Of a DNA stretch of 64,000 bases, positions 21,150 through 33,050 are shown piece after piece. How positions within the stretch are numbered: position 1 is the stretch's first letter; each line of letters starts with the position of its first letter. The position numbers and the translations under genes are program-made. The notes beneath the pieces were generated by a model. The model had not been told where the DNA came from and ran no database searches. It saw nothing but the letters and a program-made list of their open reading frames with translations. The DNA is from Eustoma russellianum (taxonomy: Eukaryota > Streptophyta > Magnoliopsida > Gentianales > Gentianaceae): the NCBI GenBank assembly GCA_036186865.1, contig AP025040.1, forward strand, positions 45,572,321 through 45,636,320, written 5' to 3'.

Positions 21150-22614
21150 TGTAAGGTCCGAAAATACACTCTAGAGGGGGGGGGGGGNNNNNNNNNNAGG
21201 GGGGGGGGTGAATAGAGTGTTTGGCTCTTTTGCGTGATTTTTCTTGTTTTTCTCAACTCAAAAAGATATTCAAAATCAGAGCAAGAATTGGAGATGAGAG
21301 ACAATGAAAGAGTACACCGGATATAGAGTGGTTCGAATCGTAAATGATTCTACTCCACTACCACTTTGTTTCCAAAGTGGATTTTCAACAACTACTCTTC
21401 TTATTATGAACAATAAGAACAACCACAGCAATACTTACACTAACACTTTAGTGTAAGCAACAACAACAGCAACTTCTTGCACAACACACTTGTGCAACTA
21501 CAGCAACTACAGCTCTTAGCAAGAACAACTTCTTGCTTCCTCACAACTTCAACAAAAGTTCTCTCAAGAACTTCTCACAATGGGTTGAAGATATATAGTA
21601 AGGTTCACACTCTCTCACAAGTCTAAGCACAAGCTAGAGATCAAATATTTATGGTTCCTCTTGTGCTTGACTCTCTCTCAATATACAAACAATGAAGATC
21701 AAAGAAAGCTAAACAAGCTTTTAAACAAATTTACAAGTATGAGAGAAATATACAACAATGTAAGGTGAAGCTAGATGATGTTGAAAGTGTGTAATTGCTT
21801 CATCCAAGCCTTCTACATTTATAGAAGAAGTTCACCACGTTTTTGAGGCCTTCCACCAAGTCTTCATCTTCAAAAAATGTCAAAATAGTGCCCAAATAGT
21901 CTTTAGCCAACCTATGAAGTGATTTGATCTTGGATAGCCACCCTAGAGAATCTTAGACATGGTTAAAATAGTCAAGGAAGCATTAGTATGTTGGGTTAAA
22001 GTCCACAAGAAATTTGAGCAAGATTGGAGAGAGAAAACATCATAAATCTCCCTTGGATTTTGTTCCAACGTTTGAAAAATTTTGAATTCTGGAGACGTCG
22101 ATCGATCTACGTGCCAGAGCTGAGAGATCGATGTCTCTCAGTCAGACGTCGATCGATCGACGTGTGCCTGCTGAGAGATCGACGTCTCTCAGTCAGACGT
22201 CGATCGATCGACGTGTGCCTGCTGAGAGATCGACGTCTCTCAGTCAGACGTCGATCGATCGACGTATGTCTGCTGAGAGATCGACGTCTCTCAGTCAGAC
22301 GTCGATCGATCGACGTATGTCTGGCTGAGAGATCGACGTCTCTCAGTCAGACGTCGATCGATCGACATACCTTATACTGAGAGATCTACGTCTCTCAGTT
22401 ATACGTCAATCGATCCATGTCTCTTTACGTGGATCTAAGATCTCAAACGTTTTCCAAGTTTTTCATGGATCTTGTCATGTGGTACCTGAGGGGATGACGT
22501 GTTTTTCAACCGGTCTATGAGAACTTTACGTTTCGCACATGTTTAATTTATTTTGAACTTAAGGTGTGAAATCAAACATCTTTTTATATCATCAAAACGT
22601 TTTATAATCTTACA
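21150..22614 (-). repeat. 5' LTR of the Sirevirus, containing an assembly gap
   Basis: 1465 bp as assembled. The 25-bp excess over the 3' LTR is explained by a G run and ten Ns (21188-21197) where the 3' LTR has seven Gs. Differences from the other LTR outside this site: A/G near 21637, C/T near 22131 and a 1-bp indel near 21983. Confidence 0.95.
21188..21197. other. assembly gap within LTR poly-G
   Basis: Ten Ns flanked on both sides by poly-G. The other LTR reads through with a short G run, so the true gap content is probably zero and one G-run flank is likely duplicated. Confidence 0.9.
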
Positions 22615-23291
22615 AACATTGCTTTTCAGCCTTGACTGCACTTCTGCTGTGCCCCATATTATCAAAGAATATGCTATAAGGATTGCACCTCGGCATCTAA
22701 CTTCAACCTCCACTTCGGCCAAGCTTGGTTTTACACTTCGGCGAAGGAGTTGAACATATCATTACATCGTGGGACCATCAAGCAGAAGTGCAATTCAAAG
22801 AAAGAGTACAAGTTGGGATGTTCAGCCTGTACACGCCAAGGTCACATCGGCTGACCTACTAGTCACGTCCGCAGACCTACCAGTCATATCATCAGACCTA
22901 CTGCGTCATAGGTTTTCTGCCCCAAGCAAACGTCTCATCCGCTATCAGAGGCAGAGGGCGGGAAAAACTAATAAAAGCAAGCTAACGTAGACCAGAAAGG
23001 GGATCCGATCGATACATTTTCATCTCTCTTGGAGCTAATACATTGAGTTTTCTCCTCAGCCAAGAACTGTGAGAACTTTCTAACTCTACACACCAAATTA
23101 TATTCTCAGTGAGAAATGACCCAAACTGACTTGAGCGTCGGAGGGAATTACCCGGGGTCACACCCCCAGGACCTCTGATTTGTGCTTCCTTGTGCAGGAC
23201 TTCCAGGAAGCTATTCCAGCTATATTCTTCAAATCAGTTGTCGACGTTATTTGAGGTCACCTTAGACCCTTGGTGAAGATCCGGCTTCATC

Positions 23292-23989
23292 AATTCTCAA
23301 ATGTGAGTTGGTTTGCTGATAACAACTAGTTGAAATGTCTAAAACTGATGCTTTAATGTTACAAAGTATTGGATTCAGTTCTTTGTGTACAAATGCAAGG
23401 TTTTTATAGTTAGACTTTTGAGGCAAAACGGAGAAAAGAAAAGGAAAAAGAAGTTGGATAGAGCAGAGACATTTGTTCCTTCTCAAGAAATGGGGACAAA
23501 GTAAAATTTAAAATTGTATAACTAGTATGGCAAAATACATAGATGGTCAGACTCTGACGAGGAAAGATAATGGAACTCTATCTCCATTCTATCTACTTGC
23601 AAACAAGGTTGACTTTGGAGCTTTCGGTCCTTTCAATGTAAATTTGATAAAGTTTTTATCAGATAATCTATACAAGATGCAAACGATAAACTGAAACAGC
23701 AATAATTTTAACTAATTAGACTAGATATTATAACTTAAGCCAGTACTGACCCAAATAGATAATACATTTTATCGAATGTATACATCCAAGATATTGGCTG
23801 AATATATCTTAGTGACAAAATATAATAATATCATAATACATATTGTGGTAGTCAAATATAGGAATTCAAATATTTAAGTAGTTTGGATTTTGATCCTTTC
23901 TGATTTGTGGGTACAATAATCTTTGAAAGACTCTTAACGAAAACATATATACACATATACACATACACATACACACGCATATATATATA

Positions 23990-24036
<47 letters not shown>

Positions 24037-24215
24037 TCCGAACTTAAAAAATGAAGAAATATAAAACATTTAAAAGTTGGAGATTTAACCTTTTTTTTCC
24101 CGAATGATACAAAATGCTAATACAAGGCTACAAAGATATAAAAATATGTTCTAAAGCGGTACCAAATTAAGTAAGGACAATTTCAAAACCATCTATTAAC
24201 TAAAGTAAAGTGGAG
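23292..24215. repeat. intergenic DNA with a TA microsatellite
   Basis: No gene was found. A (CA)n/(TA)n compound microsatellite occupies roughly 23945-24034, with an uninterrupted AT run at about 23993-24034. Confidence 0.7.
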
Positions 24216-24404
24216 GACGGGCCTTAGAGCGACTGATAATATTGTTGCTTTGTGACCTTGTGGTCACGGGTTCGAGCTGTGAAAATAGCCTCTTGCACAA
24301 AGTGTAGAGTAAGGCTGCCTACATCATATCGCGAAGTGATCCGGTCCCTCTCCGGACCCTGCGCAAACACGAGACTCAAGTGCACCGAGAACGCTCTAGT
24401 TAAC
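24216..24404 (+). repeat. Au-like SINE
   Basis: One of the best copies: GACGGGCCTTAGAGCGACTG head, TGACCTTGTGGTCACGGGTT, AGCCTCTTGCACAAAGTGTA, ATCGCGAAGTGATCCGGTCC, CTCTCCGGACCCTGCGCAAA and GTGCACCGAGAACGC end. This is the pattern recalled for Au SINEs (GGTAAGGCTGCGTAC, CCGGACCC, GTGCACCGGG). Confidence 0.88.
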
Positions 24405-25330
24405 TAAAGTAAATCAAAATTTTCGTGAAATCATTTGACTCACTTGCATGGGGTTGATTCGTTTTAATTCTACGATAGATTGTTAAGGATGTTAATCTTG
24501 TCATGATGAAACAAGTTTTGATGAATAGACATGTCAAAGGCGTAACCTAAACAAAATTTCTTGAATGGCATTTCTTCTGTTTTATTGGCTTAAACACAGG
24601 CATCCGATTTGGATAAAAATAAAATTTAGTGTGTTTTAGGTTCATCTGTAATTTATCTCTAAAAAAGTTACTACATGTATCGTATCATTAAATGCTAATT
24701 TTCTACACTTCGTCTAAAATAATTGATCTTAATATTTCAAAAAGTGTAACAATATACGATGCTTAGTTTTCTTGTCGTTTTGGCATGAGACAAGGCATTA
24801 TCATGAATGTATTGTTTTGCCACTTATACACGTATTTAATAAATGAGTTTCTATCACGTAACTCAGTTGGTAATTAAGTTTTATATTATATCTAGTGCTG
24901 CAAGTTCAAGTATTGACAACCGCAATGTAAGAGTTTGAGTCATACTATCAGTTTACGGATTTAGGTCTAAACTCTTTAAAATTGTTAATTGGCACACGCC
25001 TGTTATGTACTTGTATGTTAATTATATATCAGTTTTAGTTTTTTTTTATGGGGAAGGGTTAGAGAAAGTTGAAGAAAGAATCACCACTTGATTATATGTA
25101 TTCTGTCATGATTTTTTTTTTGTGTGATTATGTCGTATATATTGTTTGATCATATTTTGTATATTAATTCAATACACATAGAATATGATAATCTTATCTC
25201 ATGTGACAAATGTCAATACAAAACGAGAGGAAAAATCCTCCTCCATAGACAGAGGAAGAAGCAATTCAGATTCATTCGAAATCGCTCATTTTCCTTTCCT
25301 CCCTTGCGAAATTTTAAGCTACTGCCAAAA
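24405..25330. other. AT-rich intergenic DNA
   Basis: No gene or recognisable repeat was found. Confidence 0.5.
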
Positions 25331-25632
25331 CAGGGCTGTAAATGAACCGAACGATTCGAGCATTGCGTTGTTCAAGCTCGGTTCATTTAACTTAGCGAAC
25401 GAGCCAAACGTGTTCGTTTATTTAAACGAACATATTTAATTGTTCAAGCTTGGTTCGTTTAACTCACGAACAACATTAACGAGCCGAACACCTTAAACGA
25501 ACGGTGCCACTTACCGAGTTCGAACAGAAAAAAGGTGTTCAAACTCTATTCATTAACCTTTTATCCGAGCCGAGCTCGAGCTCGAACCAAACGAGCCGAA
25601 CAACCGAACGCTTTGGTTCATTTACAGCCCTA
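25331..25632. repeat. hAT-type MITE, second copy
   Basis: 302 bp. Terminal inverted repeats are CAGGGCTGTAAATGAACC and, reversed from the right end, TAGGGCTGTAAATGAACC. Flanking 8-bp sequences TGCCAAAA (25323-25330) and TGTCAGAA (25633-25640) match at six of eight positions, consistent with an aged hAT target duplication. The interior is rich in GTTCG/CGAAC segments. Confidence 0.85.
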
Positions 25633-26040
25633 TGTCAGAATAAGCATATGAGTTACTTTTAAATTAATCAAATTTATAAAATATATGTTGATCATTTATG
25701 GGTTTAATAACCATCATCTAGCCTGACATATAATATTTATGTATCTTCGTTCTATTATCTCACTAATTATTCATGATCTATTTTTTGAACGATATAGAAC
25801 CTCTCTTAATTAGAAAACAAATAATACAACTAAAGCTGTAAATTTGTTCACAAAAAGTACTAAAGCTGTAAATAGTTGCTTGGTTTTTACCAATTACACG
25901 TAAAAAATACAACTAACGACAAATTAAAGTCCACATATCATGTTATTGTTATTTTTTTTTAAACAGAAAACAAATCTATCGTCTAAAATAAGGAGGGACA
26001 ACCGAGATCTCAAAAAAAAATGTTACTTCTTTTGTTCTAC

Positions 26041-26216
26041 GTGTCTTGGATCAACTGGTAAGGTTGCTGCTTAGTAAACTTGAGGTCACAGGTTATAGCT
26101 GCGGAAATATCTTCTTGTATAAAACGTAGAGTAAGACTGCGTACATCAGATCGAGAAAGCGATCCGGCTCCTCTCCAGACACTGCGCAAACACGCAAACC
26201 TAATGCACTAGGAACG
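26041..26216 (+). repeat. Au-like SINE
   Basis: Contains AACTGGTAAGGTTGCTGCTT, TGAGGTCACAGGTTATAGCT, AGACTGCGTACATCAGATCG, CCTCTCCAGACACTGCGCAA and the end TGCACTAGGAACG. Box B is mutated. Confidence 0.82.
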
Positions 26217-26576
26217 TAATTTTACTTCCTTTGTTCTAAAAATATGGTCGTAAGTAGGCAAATATATAGTTTAAAAAACCTAACTTAAAATCAAATTGTC
26301 AAAGTTGTTTTTGAGACAATTGTCAAAGTTGTTAACTCAATTTCTTCAGAATTTGATCTTAAATGATTTTGTAACTATTTTGACAAAATGGCGTGCTACA
26401 AATATTTTAACAATTTAGTCTTAAATAATAGGCCTTGTTTTATACATTTGACCGACTATAACAATATTGTTAGAACCAAAAAAAAATATATTTTAGCATG
26501 GTATTATAAATAGCAAGTGTGACTTTCTTGTAGGAATTGTTGAAATCATGAAGCAGAAAGAATGAGTTATAGCAGA

Positions 26577-26740
26577 TTGGGTGAGATCTCCTCACCCAAC
26601 TTTCTTCATCTTCTTTGTGACCACGCGACACATGACAGCAAGGAGAGATGATGATGCTAGATGAGGGTTTTGCTACCACGTGTCGCGCAGTCACGCGTCA
26701 CCGCACCTTCCTTGCGGTAACTTGATCTTATCCCATAGCA
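26577..26740. repeat. MITE, family E
   Basis: Left end GGTGAGATCTCCTCACCCA; inverted inner segments GTGACCACGCGACACATGAC and CCACGTGTCGCGCAGTCACG; the centre has GCTAGATGAGGGT. Same organisation as 46838-47012 but more diverged. Confidence 0.7.
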
Positions 26741-26929
26741 GAGAGGCTTGAAGTAGTGAGTGGTGAAGGCAGAGGACGGGAGTTGATGTGCAACAAGACC
26801 AAACCAGCTGTTAAGTTAAAAGAGGAAACACTGCACCACAACTGAAACAAGAAAATTTTCTGCTCAGGTGAAGAAAGGCAAACATGTGAAGCATGTGTTC
26901 ACAGGAAGTTTGAGGAGAATGTCATATCA

Positions 26930-27075
26930 TCATCATCCGTACCCATTATATCCCAACGAGAACAAAAGTTATCGTTAGAGTCTGGGGAGGGTAAATGGTA
27001 GGCAGACAATACCTTTATTCCTAGGGATAGAGAGTCGGCTTCCAGTGAGACCTCCGACTCTAATAGCGGTTAAAT
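26930..27075 (+). repeat. SINE-like repeat, family C
   Basis: Begins with a CATCATCATC-type head, then GTACCCATTATATCCCAACG, AGTCTGGGGAGGGTAAATGG, CAGACAATACCTTTATTCC and AGAGTCGGCTTCCAGTGAGA. It matches the minus-strand copy at 5040-5205 and directly adjoins the next Au-like SINE. Confidence 0.6.
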
Positions 27076-27077
27076 GG

Positions 27078-27253
27078 TGTTCCCGATGTATTAGGTTTCC
27101 GTGTTTGCACGGGGTATGGGAAGGGGTCAGATTGCTTTGAGATATGATATATGCAACTTTACTTTACATGCAAAAAGTTGTTTCTGCGACTTGAACATGT
27201 GACCTCAAGATCACAAATCAACAACCTTAGCAATTGCTCCAAGGCTCGTCTTC
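27078..27253 (-). repeat. Au-like SINE
   Basis: Minus-strand copy: TTGCTAAGGTTGTTGATTTG, TGATCTTGAGGTCACATGTT, AAGTCGCAGAAACAACTTTT and the tail CCGTGCAAACACGGAAACC. Confidence 0.8.
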
Positions 27254-27559
27254 ATCCTCAAGTAGCGGTTACACCAATTAACTAGGAGTAGTTGCTTAGT
27301 AAACTAGTTAGTTGAGGTGTATTGTGTACTTGTGTAATTAAGCTTTATTTAGGTGTATGCATACATACATATACACTTTTATATATATATGTAAACACAT
27401 TGTACAAAAGTTGATTGAGTGAATAAGACAAAATTTCTTCCAGCAAATTCGCTGTTTCTTCTTTTTCATAGTTTTCCGTGCTTATAACTCGAATTTCTTT
27501 TTGTGTTCATCTTGCTTCATTTGATTACTTTCTATTTTCAATATAGTAAAGACACACAT

Positions 27560-27800
27560 TTCTTTTACTTTAGAATATGATATAATAAAACAAAATGACT
27601 TACTAAATTAGTTGTGTTTTTTATATTATGAAATAACAGTCGATCTTGATGCAGATGCAATTTTCATTATAAGTCATCGGAAAATAACATCTGTGTGTTT
27701 CTGATATATAGATATAGTTGTGTACATCCGACCTCTCATATCTCACCGTAATCGGAATCTTTAAAGCAATAGAGTAATGTTGTTGTTGTTGCTGCTTCAT
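27560..27800 (-). repeat. SINE-like repeat, family B (with a fragment at 28045-28105)
   Basis: Minus-strand copy starting in a CAACAACAACAACAT head and running through TGAGAGGTCGGATGTACACA, GATGACTTATAATGAAAATT and the family tail. A plus-strand fragment with AGTCGGATGTACGCAATTAT lies at 28045-28105. Confidence 0.65.
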
Positions 27801-28439
27801 TTGATTCAATTTCCTTTTTTTCTTTAGTTGATTAATTGTTTGAACATTGTATGAATGATTGAAGATATAGATGATGATCTCTTGAACTTTAAAAGTTAAC
27901 AATTTTAGATTTCTTTCGGAAAAATATGTAAAATAAAAGAGGTTATAGAAAATGTCACAAAAGAGAATACATGGACTAGACGAAATTGACAAAAATAAAA
28001 CCATTAACTTGTTGTTTGGGAGGATACTATTTATGATAAAATATATAAAAGTCGGATGTACGCAATTATATGAATGTGTAAATACATGCGGTTGTTTCCT
28101 ATATGAAGTTCAGAGTCCGGTATGACTTTTTGTAAGTATAAATAAAAAAAAAGATTAAATCTATGTCAGAGACACATGGTACTTTTCAAATGCCACGTGT
28201 GAAAGTCAAATCCCCCTCCTTGAAAAGAATCAATGAACGAGTTCAGAGTTGCAAAAGGTTTTCACGCCCACAATAAGAAACTTTTCGTACCCACAATAAC
28301 ACATAAAAAAAGCGAAAGTATTTAAATTATAATACGTATTATAGTACAATAACTTCAGCGGTTGAAAGGCAATAATAGTAATTAATGAGCGTATGAATCC
28401 CTTCTTTCTTGACTGCATCATCCAATTTAAAAGGCCTGA

Positions 28440-29451
28440 AAATTTTGTTTAGTTTCAGAATCTGGGATTTCATTTTTGGATAGCAGCCGGTTGTAGGCGG
28501 AGGAGGAGGAGCTGGTTTTGAGTTCCCGTCGACCTGCCGGCGGACTTGGCGGTGGTTCAGAGGAGATGGGGCTTCAATAATTGATCTGGGATTTCGATAC
28601 TTCTTTCTGCATTGGCCGCTTTTATCGGATCTGATTGCTTCTTTCTCCGATCTGAAGCTTTTGAGCTGGTGACTCTCGCTATTTGCTCTTGTGGGCTATT
28701 TTTTTTTTCTTTTTTTTTTGTTCGGCCTGCTTTTATTTCTTGAGATTTGAGGTTAAAGTTTTGAGTTTTGAGATAAGGGATGCAAAGTTTCTTGGTTGGA
28801 TTTTAATTGAAGGCATATTTCGGAATTTTTGTGTGTTCGTTACTTTTCTGGTGGTTGGGGTGGGGAAGGTTGGTGGACGGAGGACATTTTCTTTTTCTTG
28901 GGCAGGTTCCGTGGCTCTTTGGCAGAAGAGAAATCATGCTCACAACTTATGTTATAGTTCAGAAGAGAGAATCCAAAATGTTCCTTTATATGTGGTGTTT
29001 TCAAGGATTTGTTGTGGGTGTTTGAGAATGAGAAACATTTTACTGCAAAGGTTCAATTTTTTTCAATGATTATTACCAATTTCAAAGTGTCTTCTACATT
29101 TATTTCTGGTGGATATGATCTTAACATATTGTGAACTTTCATTCTTTTTTCCTTTGCTTTTGCCGTGTATTCCATTTGTGAATTTTTTTTGTAACTTGAT
29201 GAGCTCATGGTGGATTATTTCATTTGTAGCTAGAGGTTTTTTGTTGTTGTCATGTTGGTGTCATGAAGTAAAAAGTTAACTTGAAAGCGTCACCTCTTGA
29301 TCTTGTGATTTACTAAAATTAGTTCTAAGAAAAACGTTGAGGAATGCGTCCTCGAGAAGATCTAATTTGACATTTTGTAGGGTAAGACTTAATTTTTCTG
29401 TCTATTCATGTAATTGTGATTTCTTAGGAGTCTTGGGTACATCAACCTGAG
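28440..29451 (+). promoter_or_regulatory. probable 5' UTR exon and leader intron of the Tubby-like gene
   Basis: The GC-richer stretch at about 28480-28690 looks like a transcribed leader. A long T-rich interval ends in a good acceptor, GTGATTTCTTAG at 29416-29427, 24 bp before the start codon. This suggests a 5' UTR intron, a common arrangement in plant TLP genes. Transcript ends are not known. Confidence 0.45.
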
Positions 29452-31791
29452 ATGTCATTCAAGAGCATAGTGCGTGAGCTAAGGGAGATGAAAGAGGGGA
29501 TTGAGAATATTTCGAGAAAAGGAGAAGGAAAGCTGTGGCGCAACCGGACCAGTTCTCATATAGCCCCTGATGTCACGACTGAACTAATCCAACAAGGGCA
29601 GTGGGCTAACTTACCCCCAGAATTGCTTTTAGACATTATTCGGAGGGTTGAAGAGAGCGAGACTTCATGGCCTGCTAGGTCTGTTGTTGTCTTTTGTGCA
29701 TCAGTTTGCAAGACATGGAGGGATATCACAAAGGAGATTGTAAAGACTCCTGAGAAATGTGGCAGGCTGACATTTCCTATTTCATTGAAGCAGGTAAATT
29801 CTACTGCTGCTCTTTTAAAACTGGCAATTGAAATGTGATATTGATGAGTTCATTCTTTTTTTCTCTTTTATTGTTATTGGTTGTAGTGTTCATGTGTTTG
29901 TGGTTGTTATATAATTTAAGTTTGTCCTTCTATCTATTTCAACCAGCCGGGGCCACGAGACTCTCCAATTCAGTGTTTCATTAAAAGAGAAAGAGCAACA
30001 TCGATATACAGGCTATATTTTGGCCTCACTCCATGTAAGTCATATGTTGCTTTGTGTGTTCTCTTCTTTAGATTGTTGGTGATGTCCAACTGGATCGTTT
30101 CAGCTATATTATCAATCTTGATGGTACTCTGATGGTTTGTGTTTCATTGTTTGGTGATTGTGGACAGTTTTTCAAGAGTCATAATACACTCATATATTCA
30201 TGTACATATCTGGTCTTAGTGCCTTGAAAAGATGCTTAAACACTCATAATATAAGGATTTAAATGCTGATGCTACTTTACATGGATGTATTTTAGTTGAC
30301 CCATTCAATTTGTGTAAGATGGTGTTCTGCTTCTATTTGGTTATGATTCAAAGAAGTACCATATTAAATATTTTCTACTGTTCGTATTTGATAGTTTATT
30401 ATACCAATCGTATCACGTCCAATGATTTAAATCAAGTGAAGTCAAACATGATTTAAATAAAAAGTAAACATCATGATTTTAAGCGCAAAATTGTGATTCT
30501 CAGTGCATTTGGAATATATTGTAAAGGTTCACTAGACTTTTTCCCAGTCAAGAAGTACCCTTAAAATCCTGAGTTTCCTATGTAATTCTTGTTTGACTTC
30601 TCTTGTAATCCATGGTGCTTCAGATTTTTAGAGGGGACTTGCTACCAAACAATTTGCTTTTCTATATTTATTCATATGGTTGGTTTGCAGGAATCAAACT
30701 CTATTTCTTTATTTTAGCCTCTTAGCATCTAGTATAATCTCAATGCTTGGATGTTTTCACTAAAAGTTTCCAACCTTCGTGACTAATAACCCATGTTTCT
30801 TTCAAATAAGGACTTGCAAACCAATAGAGCCTGTCAAAAGGAGTTGATCTGTTGTCTTAAATAAAACAGCAGCCTTTGTTAAAATTGATTCTATACTTGG
30901 CAGCTGAGGATGAGAGTGATAAGCTGCTGTTGGCTGCAAAAAAGATCAGAAGGGCCACAAGCACAGACTTTGTCATATCGTTGGTCACAGATGACTTTTC
31001 CCGAGCCAGCAATACATATGTGGGAAAACTAAGGCAAGTATTTGCTAAGACATTCTGCACTCATCTTACATGATTTGCTTTTTGTTTTCTCTGTCCTAAT
31101 GATCACAGCTCTTCCAACCAGGTCTAACTTCCTGGGCACGAAGTTTACTATATATGATAGCCAATCCCCAGTTAATGCTCCAGTCAACCACAGTCGGTTG
31201 AGCCGAAGATTCCACACTAAACAAGTCTCTCCAAGAGTGCCAGCGTGTAACTACAGCGTGGCCACTATATCCTACGAACTCAATGTTCTTCGCACTCGTG
31301 GGCCCAGAAAAATGCATTGTGTCATGCACACGGTTCCTGTCTCTTCAATTGAGGAGGGTGGTACTGCTCCTACACCAGCATCATTTCCACAGTCTATTGA
31401 GGAGAAGTCTTTCTCTCAACCAATCTCTAAAGGGAAAGAGGCCATTCTAGATTCAGCTTCGTTGGAACACTCGAGTCCTCTGACCACAACTGATAATTTC
31501 GGGGAGCCCCTTGTGTTGAAAAACAAGGCTCCTAGATGGCATGAACAGTTACAGTGCTGGTGTCTAAATTTCAGAGGTCGAGTCACCGTAGCTTCAGTGA
31601 AGAATTTCCAGCTCGTTGCAGCTGTAAACCCTTCTCACAACATACCAGCTGCAGCACAGGAAAAAGTGATTTTACAGTTTGGTAAAATTGGCAAGGATAT
31701 CTTCACCATGGATTATCGTTATCCACTCTCCGCCTTTCAAGCTTTTGCTATCTGCCTCAGCAGCTTCGACACAAAACCAGCCTGCGAATAG
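29452..31791 (+). CDS. TULP: Tubby-like F-box protein
   Basis: Plant TLPs combine an F-box, which binds SKP1-like (ASK) proteins, with a Tubby domain that tethers the protein to phosphoinositides at the plasma membrane. They act in hormone and stress signalling. Coding exons 29452-29793, 29947-30034, 30904-31033 and 31122-31791 join in frame to 1230 nt (409 aa plus stop). The F-box lies at about residues 48-105 (WANLPPELLLDIIRRVEESE, VCKTWRDI). The Tubby domain runs from about residue 115 to the end, with FIKRERATSIYRLYFGL, KFTIYD, NYSVATISYELNVL, RGPRKMHCVMHTVP and the signature AFAICLSSFDTKPACE. Intron 3 uses a GC donor (AG|GCAAGT); forcing GT there adds a residue absent from the family. 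Which paralogue cannot be decided. Confidence 0.95.
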
Positions 31792-32572
31792 TATCTGACA
31801 TGGATGCTGAATGATCACAATCTTTTACTATACTGCTTCCACAACACGAAAATTCACCTCTGCTTCCTTTATGCGAAGGCTGCCCCTTTTTGGCTCATGT
31901 TCTACTCTTTCCTGTCAATGATGATGAGTAGTTTATCTGGTAGCCTGGGATGAAAAATGAATTTTGCAAGTGTATGCTTAACTTTTCTACGCGTAACTTA
32001 TTACCCTAGTAGACTTGAAATGCAAGAAATTCTTCCTCAAGTTTCATGTTATCTGGGTATTATGCCTTTGCTGTTCTTGTTAAACTGCAACTGAGTATCT
32101 GTGCTTGTGGTAGCTAGATAATTTCACCCTGTATGATCCTTGTGCCAACTTAGAAATCTTTGCCTATGAATGCATGTGTTGATCTTCTTCCTGCAAGAAC
32201 ATATAGCAAATTCTCTGGCTGATGATGATGGATAGCTTGTAACATTCATTTAGAAGTAATTGAGGTTTTTCACAATGAACAAAAGAACCCTTCTGCATGC
32301 ACCTCGCCTTGGAGCATTCACTAGTAAGTGAAAACTCCAGACAATGTCTGCATATGTTGCCTCTGTTTAATCCAACTGTTCTAGAAATGTAATCCACACA
32401 GATGATGGCGTATTTAATCAACTGGAGAGAGAGAGATAGAGTTCTTGTTTGCTAATCTGAATTATGTACTAAACTTGTAACACCTTGAATGTAAGAAGAA
32501 AATAACACGATATATGTAAGTACATGTCTTACTATCTGTCAATTTGGGTTAATTTCTGTCAAACTAGTATAA
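31792..32572. other. 3' flank of the Tubby-like gene and intergenic DNA
   Basis: The first few hundred bases are probably 3' UTR. No other gene or repeat was recognised. Confidence 0.4.
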
Positions 32573-32640
32573 AAACGTTCTTGGTGCACTAGATTTTCGC
32601 GTTTATGCACAGTTTTAAAAGGATCTGATTCCGATCTAGG
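32573..32640 (-). repeat. Au-like SINE, 3' fragment
   Basis: Only the distal part remains: CGGAATCAGATCCTTTTAAA, then GTGCATAAACGCGAAAATCT and AGTGCACCAAGAACG on the minus strand. Confidence 0.6.
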
Positions 32641-32779
32641 TAGTTAGTGTCGCAACACCCAAATAAAGCCAGATAGAGCGCGAATTTAGAAAGTTGACGT
32701 TGCCAGGCTGGAGCGAATATGAGGTGTGGTAAAAAGCTACAGCTTTGCCATAAACCAACCTTTCATCATCACATTTTAG

Positions 32780-33050
32780 GTGAAATCCCCCACCCTGTAC
32801 TTCATCGCTCCAGTTCCAATGAGCATCTACATCGCTCCAGTTCCAATGAGCATTGTAGATGATGTAAATCAGGAGTCCAGCGGCCTTATACGTTATGTGA
32901 GAACTTACGCAGTGACCCACATAAGAGGTCTCTGCAAACTAGGCCTTCGACCCAGCAGCAGTGAAGCACCCACAGTGTACGTGTCATTGAATTCGAACTC
33001 TTAACCTCTTGAGGTAAATCCCAACCTGAGTACCAACTGAACTATTTTTA
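32780..33050 (-). repeat. tRNA-derived SINE, family D
   Basis: Minus strand: AGTTCAGTTGGTACTCAGGT (box-A region), AAGAGTTCGAATTCAATG (box-B region), CACTGTGGGTGCTTCACTGC, GGCCTAGTTTGCAGAGACC, GGACTCCTGATTTACATCAT. An internal 21-bp segment around ATCGCTCCAGTTCCAATGAG is duplicated in tandem near its 3' end. Confidence 0.75.

Larger units (their letters stand above)
12643..22614 (-). mobile_element. Ty1-copia retrotransposon, Sirevirus type, with extra 3' ORF
   Basis: Complete 9972-bp element transcribed right to left: 5' LTR 21150-22614, PBS 21136-21147, gag, protease-integrase-RT-RNase H, an extra ORF, polypurine tract, 3' LTR 12643-14082. The 5-bp target duplication AACAT is at 12638-12642 and 22615-22619. 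Domain order (integrase before RT) defines Ty1-copia. The Sirevirus assignment rests on the gag and integrase sequence style, the downstream ORF and repeated polypurine tracts. Outside the G-run/gap region I see two substitutions and one 1-bp indel between LTRs, so insertion is recent. Two frame breaks in gag-pol make this copy non-autonomous as assembled. Confidence 0.95.
12573..23286 (+). mobile_element. solo LTR of a Ty3/gypsy-type element, split by a nested Sirevirus
   Basis: The LTR consists of 12573-12642 and 22620-23286, about 737 bp once the 9972-bp insertion and one copy of its target duplication are removed. It starts TGTTAGTC and ends GATCCGGCT (last base likely changed from A). 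It is bordered by TCATC at 12568-12572 and 23287-23291, its own 5-bp target duplication. A U5-like stretch has ACTTGAGCGTCGGAGGG, common in plant Ty3-type LTRs. No internal region is present, so it is a recombined solo LTR. Confidence 0.8.

Noticed and set aside
28683..29069. 128-codon open frame before the Tubby-like gene.
   Set aside because: It is T-rich sequence within the probable leader/intron, with no domain, and is better explained as 5' UTR intron sequence.
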